Below are positions 1 to 8,125 of a DNA stretch of 64,000 bases, in pieces. Below the pieces are notes generated by a model. The model ran no database searches. It was not told the DNA's origin and saw nothing but the letters and a program-made list of their open reading frames with translations. The position numbers were made by a program, and so were the translations under genes. This stretch comes from JALORV01 sp963712485 (lineage in GTDB: Bacteria; Pseudomonadota; Gammaproteobacteria; Burkholderiales; Burkholderiaceae_F): NCBI GenBank assembly GCA_963712485.1, contig CAVQID010000027.1:66950-130949 (forward strand), read 5' to 3'. Within the stretch, counting starts at the first letter, position 1. The number at the start of each line of letters is the position of its first letter.

Positions 1-949
1 CCCTTCGTCGTCGAACGGCGAAGCTCGCGAACTCCGTCGCCGCGCGTCGGGTCGTAGGTGACGTTGAGCAGCGGCGAGCCGTACTGGAAGGTGCCGAACA
101 TGTCGAGCGTCACGAAGCTCGTGCCGGCGTAGTTGCGCTCGTCGCCGAGGATGCGGTCGAGCTCGAGCGGATGGCCGATCGACTCGTGGATCTGCAGCAT
201 CATCTGGTCGGGCATCAGCACGATGTCCATGCGGCCGCTGGGGCAGTTCGGCGCGGCCAGCAGTTGCAGCGCTTCTTCGGCGGTCGGCGCGTCCGCTGCC
301 GATGAAGCCGGAGCGCTCGATGACCTCGAGCCCGCCCTGCTGGCAGTAGCCGTTGTAGCGCCCGCCCCAGGAGCGCGTCTGCGTCACGCCGTCGGCGTGC
401 GCGACGACGTGCAGGCTGGGGATGGTGAAGTCGAAGTCCTGCAGCGCCGCGTCGTCCGCCGGCTGTCGGCCGTGATCAGCATCTGCTGCGTGCTGACGGT
501 CCAGAGGCTCGCCTGCCAGTCGACGATGCGATCGGACAGCCTGCAGGCCTGCGATTCGCGCATCAGCAGGTCGAAGCGATCGGCCTTGCGTCCACAGCCA
601 TCGGCTGCGCCGTCGGCGACGGCATAGCGGCCATCGGGCCGAGGCAGCTGCGGCGGGCTGCCGGCGAAGACGCTGCGACCGCGCGCGAGCCGCGCCCATT
701 CGGCTGCGCGTTGCAGCGCCCACCGCACGCCGTCGTCGGACAGATCGCTGGTGGCTGCGTAGCCGATGCCGTCGCCGTCGATGACGGTGACCATCGCGCC
801 GTGGTCGATCGACGCGCGCACCGGCTCGGGCCTGTCCTGACGCACGCTGATGGATTCGGAGCGTTCCTCCACCACCCGCAATGAGCAGTAGTCGGCCGCA
901 GGCGCGAGCCCGCGAAAGCGTGCAGCGAGGGATTCGGGTCGAAGGGCAT
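1..949 (-). CDS. TldD/PmbA-family metalloprotease, N-terminal part, frameshifted, cut by window edge
   Basis: Zinc metalloprotease of the TldD/PmbA (modulator of gyrase) family; members process small modified peptides in the cytoplasm. The minus strand reads from an ATG at 949 through a segment with GAMVTVIDGDGIGYAATSDL and, after frame changes, the signature HESIGHPLELDRILGDE (HExxxH, near 170-125 of the window), the expected zinc-binding motif. The frame changes near 910, 460, 300 and 25, so no single frame is open. The breaks are small indels rather than degraded protein sequence, since family-like residues continue on both sides of each. The C-terminal half lies outside the window. Assignment to the family is firm; whether the gene is truly broken cannot be told from one sequence. 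Confidence 0.75.
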
Positions 950-1219
950 GAAATGGCGTGGAGATTTGACGCGATTGATCGGTATGGCGTGGGGGCCGGT
1001 TCTCGGGCCGGGATAGTAAGGGGCCGACTTGCCCTAGCGCTAGAGCGGTCGAAACAGTGCGTGAGCGGCGGCGGGAGGATCCGAGTTGTGGTCGCCATAA
1101 CAGCTATTCGTAGTGCAGGCGGGCGGGGAGAAGCTGCGAATCCGCAATCGATCGGAAAACCTTACAGGTGCGATTATCGAAAACGATGGCGGCATTGATT
1201 TTGTTCAGTATTTTGCATG

Positions 1220-1235
1220 TGGCGCATAACGTGCT
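1220..1235 (+). promoter_or_regulatory. Candidate sigma-54 (RpoN) promoter for the PEP-CTERM gene
   Basis: TGGCGCATAACGTGCT matches the -24/-12 pattern TGGCAC-N5-TTGCW, with GG (1221-1222) and GC (1233-1234) exactly 12 bp apart. It lies 72 bp before the chosen ATG at 1307. PEP-CTERM genes are often RpoN-dependent through the PrsK/PrsR system. The rest of the 357-bp gap 950-1306 shows no gene I can support. Confidence 0.5.
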
Positions 1236-1306
1236 TGGTTTGCCCGCTGGCTGGGGAGCCTTCGATTGCGGCTGCAACCGAAAACTATTCGAAAATGGGG
1301 TGCGGT

Positions 1307-2161
1307 ATGAATGGGGAGACTCGATGCGCGCGTGCTAAGCGTGCGCCGCGGTGGCTGGCCGCCGTCCTGATCGCCGCGACTTCAGCAGCGCAGGCCGCGC
1401 CTTTCACCGCCTACATCGATCAGTTCAGGATCAATCGTAACGACAACCTGTTCTTCATCGATGACTTCAGCGACGGCATTCCGCCGCCGTCTGCGTTGCC
1501 GGACCAACGCACGTATTTTGTCCAGGGCAGCTTCGCCGGGGGCGAATCGGGAGGAAGGCTGCGCATCGGCGGTGACGGATATACGCCGACGCAAAACGCT
1601 CTCGGGCAGCCCTTCTTGCACAACTCCGCGACGCTGCTGACCAACAATAGTTCGGCCGACACGACGAATGGCCTGAAGCGCAACTTCGCGTTCGAGGTCC
1701 TGGGCTGGTTTGACTACGTCGCGCCGGCGAGAGGGGAAAGCTATGGCATCCGCTTGACCGATGGCGCCCAGAACGACGTCGTGGACCTGCGGGTGTCGTG
1801 GTCCACCGTTCTCGATGCAGCGGTTGTGAGCTTTTTCAGGCAGGACTTTGTGCTGGGTACGCGGACGCTGCTGCAGGAAGTTGCGTTGCCGTCAGCATAC
1901 GAAGGCCAGATTGGCCTCGGACTGCTGCACAACAACCCGAACGACGATGTCATTTCCGCGGCGTTCTGCCTTGGCGGGGTCGCCACCTGCAGCGACGATC
2001 AGAACGTGCAATTCCTGTCGACGACGACCTCGATATTCAATGACGAGTTGTGGACGCGAGCCGACTTTCGTGCCGTCACCTCGGTGCCGGAACCGGCCAC
2101 CCTGGCGATGCTGGCATTCGGCCTGGTCGGACTCGGCTTTTCGCACCGCCGCAGCAAGTAA
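1307..2161 (+). CDS. PEP-CTERM sorting domain-containing exported protein
   Basis: Secreted protein of about 284 aa destined for exosortase processing. An N-terminal signal peptide (RAPRWLAAVLIAATSAAQAA) precedes a beta-rich, low-cysteine body without a recognised enzyme domain. The C-terminus is a classic PEP-CTERM signal: VPEPATL, a hydrophobic helix, then the basic tail HRRSK. The ATG at 1307 is chosen because it puts the signal peptide close to the N-terminus and lies downstream of the sigma-54-like site at 1220-1235. Such proteins typically serve extracellular polysaccharide or biofilm in environmental Proteobacteria. The exosortase is not in this window. The precise role is unknown. Confidence 0.85.
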   Translation: MNGETRCARAKRAPRWLAAVLIAATSAAQAAPFTAYIDQFRINRNDNLFFIDDFSDGIPPPSALPDQRTYFVQGSFAGGESGGRLRIGGDGYTPTQNALGQPFLHNSATLLTNNSSADTTNGLKRNFAFEVLGWFDYVAPARGESYGIRLTDGAQNDVVDLRVSWSTVLDAAVVSFFRQDFVLGTRTLLQEVALPSAYEGQIGLGLLHNNPNDDVISAAFCLGGVATCSDDQNVQFLSTTTSIFNDELWTRADFRAVTSVPEPATLAMLAFGLVGLGFSHRRSK

Positions 2162-2201
2162 GTCGCGCAAGCATCCTTCTCCGCAAGGTCGGGTGCGCTG
2201 G

Positions 2202-2609
2202 TCAGTCGACGACGCGTCGGCGCAGCGCCTTCACCTGGCCGCGCTGCACTTTGGACTCAACGCGCTTGCGCCTGGAGGTCGCGGTGGGGCGCGTGGCCCG
2301 GCGGGCCCTTGGGATCTCGGCTGCCACATCGATGATGTCGCGCAGCCGTTGTAGCGCGTCGGCCCGGTTCTTCTCCAGGCTGCGATAGCTCTGTGCCTTG
2401 ATGACGATGACCCCCTCATCGCTGATCCGCTGATCGCGACGGGCCAGCAGTCGCTGCTTGAGTTCGTCCGGCAGCGATGATGTCCTGACATCAAATCTCA
2501 GGTGCGCCGCATTGGAGACCTTGTTTACGTTCTGCCCGCCCGCGCCCTGCGCGCGTATGGCCTGCAGCTCGATCTCTTGTTCGTCCAGGGTATAGGCGAT
2601 GGTCGGCAT
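2202..2609 (-). CDS. arfB: Alternative ribosome-rescue factor ArfB (peptidyl-tRNA hydrolase)
   Basis: Releases peptides from ribosomes stalled without a stop codon by hydrolysing peptidyl-tRNA in the P site. The 135-aa protein carries the catalytic loop GAGGQNVNKVSNAAHLRF with the universal GGQ near residue 25, as in class I release factors but without codon-recognition domains. It ends in the Arg/Lys-rich tail (RRKRVESKVQRGQVKALRRR) that enters the empty mRNA channel. Length and motif order match ArfB/YaeJ. It is divergent from the methyltransferase gene that starts 49 bp away. The trans-translation factor smpB is also in this window, so two rescue routes are encoded here. Confidence 0.93.
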   Translation of the reverse strand: MPTIAYTLDEQEIELQAIRAQGAGGQNVNKVSNAAHLRFDVRTSSLPDELKQRLLARRDQRISDEGVIVIKAQSYRSLEKNRADALQRLRDIIDVAAEIPRARRATRPTATSRRKRVESKVQRGQVKALRRRVVD

Positions 2610-2657
2610 GGGGAGAGCTTAGAGCTTCGTGATGCATCGGCGCACAATGCCTCGGCC

Positions 2658-3284
2658 ATGGCCCTGAAACCCGAGGAAATCGAGCTGATTGCTGCGCGAA
2701 CCCTGGCGCACTACGACCAGCGCGCGCAGGAGTTCTGGGAAGGCACGCGCGACCACGATGTCAGCCAGAACATCGCTGCGCTGCTGCAGTACATCGAGGC
2801 GCCGGCTCCGGTTGAAATTCTGGACTTCGGGTGCGGCCCCGGACGCGACCTCAGGACATTCGTGGATCTCGGCCATCGCCCCACCGGCCTCGAAGGTTCG
2901 GCACGACTGGCGAAAATGGCCCGGACCTACAGCGGCTGTGAAGTGCTGGAACAGAATTTCCTGCACCTGAATCTACCGGACGCGCACTTCGACGGCGTAT
3001 TCGCCAACGCGGCGCTGTTTCACGTTCCGCGCCAGGAGTTGCCTCGCGTCCTGCGCCAGCTCTACGCGACGCTCAAGCCGCGTGGCGTGCTGTTCAGCTC
3101 CAACCCCCGCGGCGAAGGGCAGGAGGGTTGGAGTGACAATCGTTACGGCGCCTTTCATGATTGGGATGGCTGGCGCGACTACGTCAAGGATGCAGGTTTC
3201 ATCGAACTCAGCCACTACTATCGGCCGCCGGGCTTGCCGCGGAGCCAGCAGCCCTGGCTCGCGAGCGTCTGGCGGAAGACCTGA
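2658..3284 (+). CDS. Class I SAM-dependent methyltransferase
   Basis: Putative S-adenosylmethionine-dependent methyltransferase of 208 aa. Motif I (VEILDFGCGPGRDLRTF) lies near residues 51-67, followed by an acidic loop (GLEGSARLAKMAR) and a motif-IV-like segment (HFDGVFANAALFHVP). The fold is the common Rossmann-type methyltransferase, and the closing Tyr/Trp-rich region resembles small-molecule methyltransferases. Start at ATG 2658, 48 bp from the divergent arfB start. An in-frame extension upstream would overlap arfB and adds no conserved sequence. The substrate cannot be inferred. Confidence 0.85.
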   Translation: MALKPEEIELIAARTLAHYDQRAQEFWEGTRDHDVSQNIAALLQYIEAPAPVEILDFGCGPGRDLRTFVDLGHRPTGLEGSARLAKMARTYSGCEVLEQNFLHLNLPDAHFDGVFANAALFHVPRQELPRVLRQLYATLKPRGVLFSSNPRGEGQEGWSDNRYGAFHDWDGWRDYVKDAGFIELSHYYRPPGLPRSQQPWLASVWRKT

Positions 3285-3454
3285 CAGGGAGTACGGTCGC
3301 CGGCGATTTCGCGCCGGGTGCAGCGGCTTTGCGGTAGCGCGTTCTTACACGCCGCCGTCATCACGACTGGCTGCAATGATCCGCGTCATGTCGAGAGGAT
3401 TTCTTACACGACAGAATCGATTCGACGGCGAATCACGCCGCAGCGGGAGGGGCC

Positions 3455-4021
3455 TTGAAGATCAGGACAGCCGCAGTCGCGATGGCTGGTGCGCTTTTAT
3501 GCGCACTGTCATTCGCCGCCCCCGTTGACAAGCCGCTCACGACCCGTGATGCCGCGTTGCAGTCCCGCAACGACGGCCAAGGCACGACGACGTATTGGGG
3601 GGAGGGGGCGAGCTATGAAATCGTACGGCCCGGAATGACGGTGTTCTTCCTTCGCCGCGACGACGGCGCGACGGTGCCGCCGATGATTCGCGTCGCCTAC
3701 GTGGGCAACGTCTGGATCAATGCCCGCAGCGTGACGTTCACCGTCGGCGAACGGGTCTACGGACCCTTCGCCGACATCTACGACCGTCCAACCCGCGTCG
3801 AGGCAGGGCCGTCGCTGTTCGTCGAGTCGCTGCTGTTCAGCGTCGACACGGATGAGAAGTGGCGGATGCTCGAGGGTATCGGCGAGGCCGACGAGCTCGG
3901 CCGTCCGGTCGTCGTCGTGATCGATGGTGAGACGCGCTACGGGATTGAGCTCGATCCGGCCAGCAAGCGTGCGACGGGCAACGTGATCCGTGGTTTCCGC
4001 GAGGTCAAGCGATCGCGGTGA
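3455..4021 (+). CDS. Exported protein of unknown function
   Basis: 188-aa protein with a clear signal peptide (MAGALLCALSFAAPVDKP around the cleavage site). I do not recognise a family. The mature part is rich in beta-forming and aromatic residues (TTYWGEGASYEIVRPGM, TVFFLRRDDGA) with no cysteine pair or lipobox, suggesting a small periplasmic protein. A TTG start at 3455 is preceded by a purine-rich GGGAGG at 3445-3450. It stands alone: 170 bp separate it from the methyltransferase gene, and the next gene is convergent with only 31 bp between stops. Confidence 0.6.
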   Translation: MKIRTAAVAMAGALLCALSFAAPVDKPLTTRDAALQSRNDGQGTTTYWGEGASYEIVRPGMTVFFLRRDDGATVPPMIRVAYVGNVWINARSVTFTVGERVYGPFADIYDRPTRVEAGPSLFVESLLFSVDTDEKWRMLEGIGEADELGRPVVVVIDGETRYGIELDPASKRATGNVIRGFREVKRSR

Positions 4022-4052
4022 CCGGCGGCTTCAGACGCGCTCGGCGGTGAGA

Positions 4053-5306
4053 TCAGTCGGCGCCCTCAGAGCTTCGCCTGGTGCGCACCGGCAACAGCGT
4101 TGCCACGAGGGCGATGACGGCCGCGCCGGCCAGTACCAGAAGCGCACGGTCCCACGCCGCGGCCGTCTGTCCGGCAGCCTGACCCTGGTCCAGCACCCAG
4201 CCGACCAGAGGCTGCAGGATGCCGGCGCCGAGGAAGATGCCGGTGTTGACGACCGATGTCGCGATTCCCGAGTACTGCGGCGGGTTGGCTTCCTTGGCGA
4301 TCGTCCACGACAGCGTGAAGCCGGGTATCAGCAGCCCCATCAGCAGGAACCATCCCAGCGTGGCCCATTGCGGCCAGTCGACATGCGCGATCCAAGGTAG
4401 CCACGACAGCGTGTAAAGCAGCACGGCGGCGCGCATCAAGCCGCGCCGGCTGCCGAGCCGGTCGGAAATCATGCCGATGGCGATCGAACCGAACGCGACC
4501 CCCAGCAGTAAGAGGCTCGAGTGCTGCGCGGCGACGACGCGGGACATGCCGTGCACCTGCTGCAGATACGGCACGGCCCACAGCCCGGCGAAGGCCAGGA
4601 AGCTGCCGGCGACGCCGAGATTGACGACGAATGGCGGCCAGGTGGCGCGGTTGGCAAGGACGCGCGCCAACGCGGTCAGCCACGGCACGTGGCCGATCGT
4701 CGGGGCCGGCGCATTGATCGCTGCGAAGCCGAGTTCCTCCGGCCGATCGCGCACGCGCAGCCAGGTCGCGATCGCGAGCAGCGCCGAAAGTATCGCGAGT
4801 CCGATGAACACCGTGCGCCAGGAGGTCTGCGTCACGATCCACGCGAGCGGCGCGCCCGCCACGACCGCGCCGAGATTGCCGGCGAACATCGTTACTCCGG
4901 CCAGCGTCGCGAACCGTTGTGGTGTGAACCACACGGCCGAAAGCTTAAGCACTGCGATGAATGCAACAGAAACGCCGATGCCGACCAGCGTGCGGCCGAC
5001 GGCCGCGACTTCCCACACGGGGGCCAGCGCGAAGAGCAGTGATCCTGCGGCAGCGATCGCCGAGCCCGCGGCGAGAATCTTGCGGGGTCCCAGCGTGTCG
5101 GCCAGCACGCCGACCGGAATCTGCAGGACCGTATAGACATAGAAGTAAGTCGCCGCGAGGGTGCCGAGGACCGTGCTGCTGATGTCGAAGGCGCGCGTGA
5201 GCTCGCCGGCGATCGCGGCCGGCGCAGTGCGATGGAAGAACGACAGCACGAAGCTCGCCAGCGCCAGGCCGAAGACGACGCGACGGGCACCGGCGAGCGA
5301 GCGCAC
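4053..5306 (-). CDS. MFS transporter
   Basis: Major facilitator superfamily permease of about 417 aa with twelve predicted membrane helices. The first helix (VVFGLALASFVLSFFHRTAP) is followed by the loop 2-3 region IPVGVLADTLGPRKILAAGS, which carries the MFS signature D..G.R. A related motif (GMISDRLGSRRGLM) recurs between helices 8 and 9. Substrate unknown. The likely start is GTG 5306, 17 bp after the stop of the ClpX-like gene, making this the last gene of the 11.2-4.0 kb minus-strand operon. A longer open frame running into the ClpX-like region is caused by a frameshift there, not a fusion. Confidence 0.8.
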   Translation of the reverse strand: MRSLAGARRVVFGLALASFVLSFFHRTAPAAIAGELTRAFDISSTVLGTLAATYFYVYTVLQIPVGVLADTLGPRKILAAGSAIAAAGSLLFALAPVWEVAAVGRTLVGIGVSVAFIAVLKLSAVWFTPQRFATLAGVTMFAGNLGAVVAGAPLAWIVTQTSWRTVFIGLAILSALLAIATWLRVRDRPEELGFAAINAPAPTIGHVPWLTALARVLANRATWPPFVVNLGVAGSFLAFAGLWAVPYLQQVHGMSRVVAAQHSSLLLLGVAFGSIAIGMISDRLGSRRGLMRAAVLLYTLSWLPWIAHVDWPQWATLGWFLLMGLLIPGFTLSWTIAKEANPPQYSGIATSVVNTGIFLGAGILQPLVGWVLDQGQAAGQTAAAWDRALLVLAGAAVIALVATLLPVRTRRSSEGAD

Positions 5307-5323
5307 GACTCGATCCAGCGGCG

Positions 5324-6346
5324 CTATTGCGTCGGGGCGGTGCGGAAGTAGCGCGGCTCGTTGAAGAGCGAGGAGATCTCGACGCGCTTGACTTCGGGAT
5401 GGTCGGGTACGGCGAAGAGCACCGGTGTGATGACTTCCTCGAAGAGGCCGCGCAGGCTGCGCGCTCCGGACTTGTACTCGATCGCCAGGTCGGCGATCTC
5501 CTCGAACGCGCGCTCGGCCACGACGAGTTCGACCCCTTCGTTCTTCAGGATCGCCTGAAACTGGCGATAGATGCAGTTGCGCGGCTCCGTCATGATCCGC
5601 ACCAGCATGTCGCGCGACAGGTCCTGAAAGCGCGCGACTATGGCGAGCCGTCCCGTGAACTCCGGGATCAGGCCGAATTCCACCAGGTCGGTCGGCTTCA
5701 CGCGCGCATTCAGCCGGGTCGAGGATGCGCTGGTTGTCATCGCTCGAGGTGGCGACGAAACCATAGCCGTGGCTGTGCGACATGATTTCGTCGAGCCCGA
5801 CGAACGCGCCGCCGCAGATGAAGAGCACGTTCGTCGTGTCGAGGTACTGGCCGCTGCGCAGCCGCACCGGGGCGCCTTCCATGATCTTCAGCATCGCGTG
5901 CTGCACGCTTTCGCCCGAAGTTCCGCGGCCCTGCGCATCACTGATCGCGCGCAGCTTGTCGATCTCGTCGATGAAAACGATGCCCTGCTGCGTCCGCGCC
6001 AGGTCACCTTCGGCCTTGTCGTGCAGGCGTTCGAGGATGGCTTCGATCTCGTCGTTGACATAGCGCGACTGCGCCAGCGACGTGGCATCGGCGGTGACGA
6101 AAGGCACCTTCAGCAGCCGGGCAAGCGACTCGCAGACCAGCGTCTTGCCGGTTCCGGTGGGCCCGACCAGCAGCACGTTGCTCTTGGTGATCTCCACGCC
6201 TTCTTCCTGGGAACGCGCGATCTTCTTGTAGTGCGCGTACACCGCGACCGCGAGCGACGCGCTTGGCCTCGTCCTGGCCGACTACGTATTGGTCGAGATG
6301 CGCGACGATGGCGCTCGGGGTCAGGCGACTATCGAGCAGGGCTCAT
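5324..6346 (-). CDS. Short ClpX-like AAA+ ATPase (three single-base frameshifts)
   Basis: AAA+ protein related to the ClpX unfoldase, about 339 aa once three surplus bases (one of the g's at 5714-5716, a at 6253, t at 6343) are discounted. It begins directly with the AAA+ domain (LLDSRLTPSAIVAHLDQYVV), so the ClpX N-terminal zinc-binding domain is absent. Walker A is GPTGTGKT, Walker B IVFIDEIDK, and sensor/C-domain motifs (FGLIPEFTGRL, SGARSLRGL) are intact. At the pore-1 loop, where ClpX has GYVG, it reads SRYVND. The RKH loop is missing between MEGAPVRL and TTNVLFICGG. The ClpP-docking IGF loop reads GYGF. ATPase activity looks likely; partnership with ClpP is doubtful. It sits between the APH kinase and MFS genes. 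Confidence 0.75.
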
Positions 6347-6362
6347 GTGTCGGCTACGTGAC

Positions 6363-7406
6363 TCAGGAGCGCTGAGCGTAGCGCCATCCGAGTCCGGCCA
6401 GCGTGCGGGCGTTCTCGCCCGACTGCAGTGCGTTGTTCGACGAGGCGAGCCCTTCGGTGGCCCGCTTGTAGACCCCCTGCAGGATCGCAGCGATGCGGAA
6501 CAGGTTGTAGGCGAGGTAGAAGTTCCAGTTCTCGATCGCGCGGCGGCCGGTGCGCTCCACGTAGCGGCGGATGTACTCCGATTCTTCCGGAATGCCGAGG
6601 GCGGCGTGATCGAGGCCGGCAATGCCGCGGAATGCGCCGGGCGGGATATGCCAGCTCATGCAGTGGTACGAGAAGTCGGCGAGCGGGTGCCCCAGCGTCG
6701 AGAGCTCCCAGTCGAGGATCGCGATGATGCGCGGCTCGCTCGGGTGGAAGATCAGGTTGTCCATGCGATAGTCGCCGTGCACGATGGTGGTTTCGTCGCC
6801 CGGCGGGATGTGGGCCGGCAACCAGTCGATCAGTCGGTTCATCGCGTCAACGGGTTCGGTTTCGGACGCGCGATACTGCTTGCTCCAGCGTCCGATCTGG
6901 CGCTCGAAATAGTTGCCCGCCTTGCCGTAATCAGAAAGGCCGGCCCGCTCGATATCGACCGTGTGCAGGCGTGCGATGACGCGGTTCATCTCGTCGTAGA
7001 TCGCACTGCGCTCCGCGTTTGAGACGCCCGGCAGCGACTGCTCCCAGAAAATGCGGCCCTCGACATGCTCCATCAGGTAGAACGCGCGTCCGATCACGCT
7101 CTCGTCTTCGACCAGCAGCAACGTCCAGGGCACCGGAATGCCCTGTGACGCGAGCGCCCGCATCACGTGGAACTCGCGCTCGATCGCGTGGGCCGAGGGC
7201 AGCAGTTTGGCCGCGGGCCCCGGTTTGCTGCGCATCACGTACCTGGCGGTGGACGTCGACAGCAGATAGGTGGGGTTCGATTGCCCGCCCTGGAATTGCT
7301 GCACTTCAAGCGGTCCGCGGAACTCCGGCAGGTGGCGTTCCAGATGCGCCTGCAGGCTTGCCGTATCGAAAGCATGCCGTGGGGTGACTGCCCCGAGCTG
7401 ATTCAT
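6363..7406 (-). CDS. Phosphotransferase family protein (APH-type kinase)
   Basis: 347-aa kinase-like protein of the aminoglycoside phosphotransferase fold. It shows the catalytic-loop motif IVHGDYRMDNLIFHP and the metal-binding ILDWELSTLGHPLADF, in the expected order and spacing. The N-lobe begins with FQGGQSNPTYLL and holds the YVMRSKP lysine. This subgroup resembles the N-terminal kinase domain of ACAD10/11, which phosphorylates 4-hydroxyacyl-CoAs, and is not a resistance enzyme. That inference is supported by the CoA-transferase two genes upstream. ATG 7406 overlaps the stop of the histidine phosphatase gene by 4 bp (ATGA) and is preceded by TTGGAG. Confidence 0.83.
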   Translation of the reverse strand: MNQLGAVTPRHAFDTASLQAHLERHLPEFRGPLEVQQFQGGQSNPTYLLSTSTARYVMRSKPGPAAKLLPSAHAIEREFHVMRALASQGIPVPWTLLLVEDESVIGRAFYLMEHVEGRIFWEQSLPGVSNAERSAIYDEMNRVIARLHTVDIERAGLSDYGKAGNYFERQIGRWSKQYRASETEPVDAMNRLIDWLPAHIPPGDETTIVHGDYRMDNLIFHPSEPRIIAILDWELSTLGHPLADFSYHCMSWHIPPGAFRGIAGLDHAALGIPEESEYIRRYVERTGRRAIENWNFYLAYNLFRIAAILQGVYKRATEGLASSNNALQSGENARTLAGLGWRYAQRS

Positions 7407-8125
7407 GCGGGATCTCCAAGATCGCTGCGTTGCTGGCGCAGCTTCAGGTACTTCTCGAGCAGGTGTTCCATCGTCGACAGCCTCGTCGTCGTCTGCAGCG
7501 TGTCGATCGGGCAGAAATTGACGATACGCACGACACTGGTCGCCGGGCCGTTTCCGACATCGATGATATTCAGGCAGCCGGTGTCCTGCGCGAGCCCGCC
7601 GAGGAAGACGGACTGGCCGGTGAGAAACCACGACAGCAGCCCGCGGTTAACACCGCCATGCAGCACCATCAGCGCCGTGTCCCAGTCCTTCAGGGCCAGC
7701 AGCCGCTGCAACGCGGGTAGCGTCCGATCGAGCAGCGCGCCAATCGTCTCGCCGTCGAGAAACTGCGTTTCCCGCGGAACCGGACCTTCGAAGGCGCCGA
7801 TGAATGCCTCGCGCAGCTTCGCGTCCGGAATGCTTGCGAGGTGTCCGGGCTTAATTTCCTGAAGTTCGGGCCAGTGCTCGGTCAGCGGCGCGACGTTCGC
7901 GGCAGACAGCACGTGCTCGGCGGTCTGCCGGGTACGCAGCAGCCCGCTGGTAATGGCGCGGTCGATGCGCACCCCGGCCGCCGCGAGCGCCGACCCCATG
8001 GCCCGCGCCTGCTCGATCCCGGCCGGCGTCAGTGGCACCTCGTCCGGCGGCAGCGGGCGGCCATCCGTGGCGAAGTAGTCGACCGCGCCATGGCGCATCA
8101 GCAGCAGTCGACGTCGCTCGATCAT
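7403..8125 (-). CDS. Histidine phosphatase family protein
   Basis: 240-aa member of the phosphoglycerate mutase/histidine phosphatase superfamily. The phospho-accepting motif LLLMRHGAVDY is at residues 7-17, a second conserved segment reads ITSGLLRTRQTAEH, and the second catalytic His lies in ALMVLHGGVNRGLLSW. The substrate is not predictable from the motif alone. Lying between a CoA-transferase and an APH-type kinase with 4-bp overlaps on both sides, it is translationally coupled and may act on a phosphorylated intermediate of the same pathway (inference). Confidence 0.85.
   Translation of the reverse strand: MIERRRLLLMRHGAVDYFATDGRPLPPDEVPLTPAGIEQARAMGSALAAAGVRIDRAITSGLLRTRQTAEHVLSAANVAPLTEHWPELQEIKPGHLASIPDAKLREAFIGAFEGPVPRETQFLDGETIGALLDRTLPALQRLLALKDWDTALMVLHGGVNRGLLSWFLTGQSVFLGGLAQDTGCLNIIDVGNGPATSVVRIVNFCPIDTLQTTTRLSTMEHLLEKYLKLRQQRSDLGDPA

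Noticed and set aside
4053..6242. Apparent ClpX-MFS fusion protein in one long frame
   Set aside because: Produced by a surplus base at 5714-5716; correcting it gives a ClpX-like gene with its own stop at 5324 and a separate MFS start.
5640..7022. 460-codon plus-strand open frame over the ClpX-like and kinase genes
   Set aside because: Opposite frame of two genes with clear motifs; no domain of its own.
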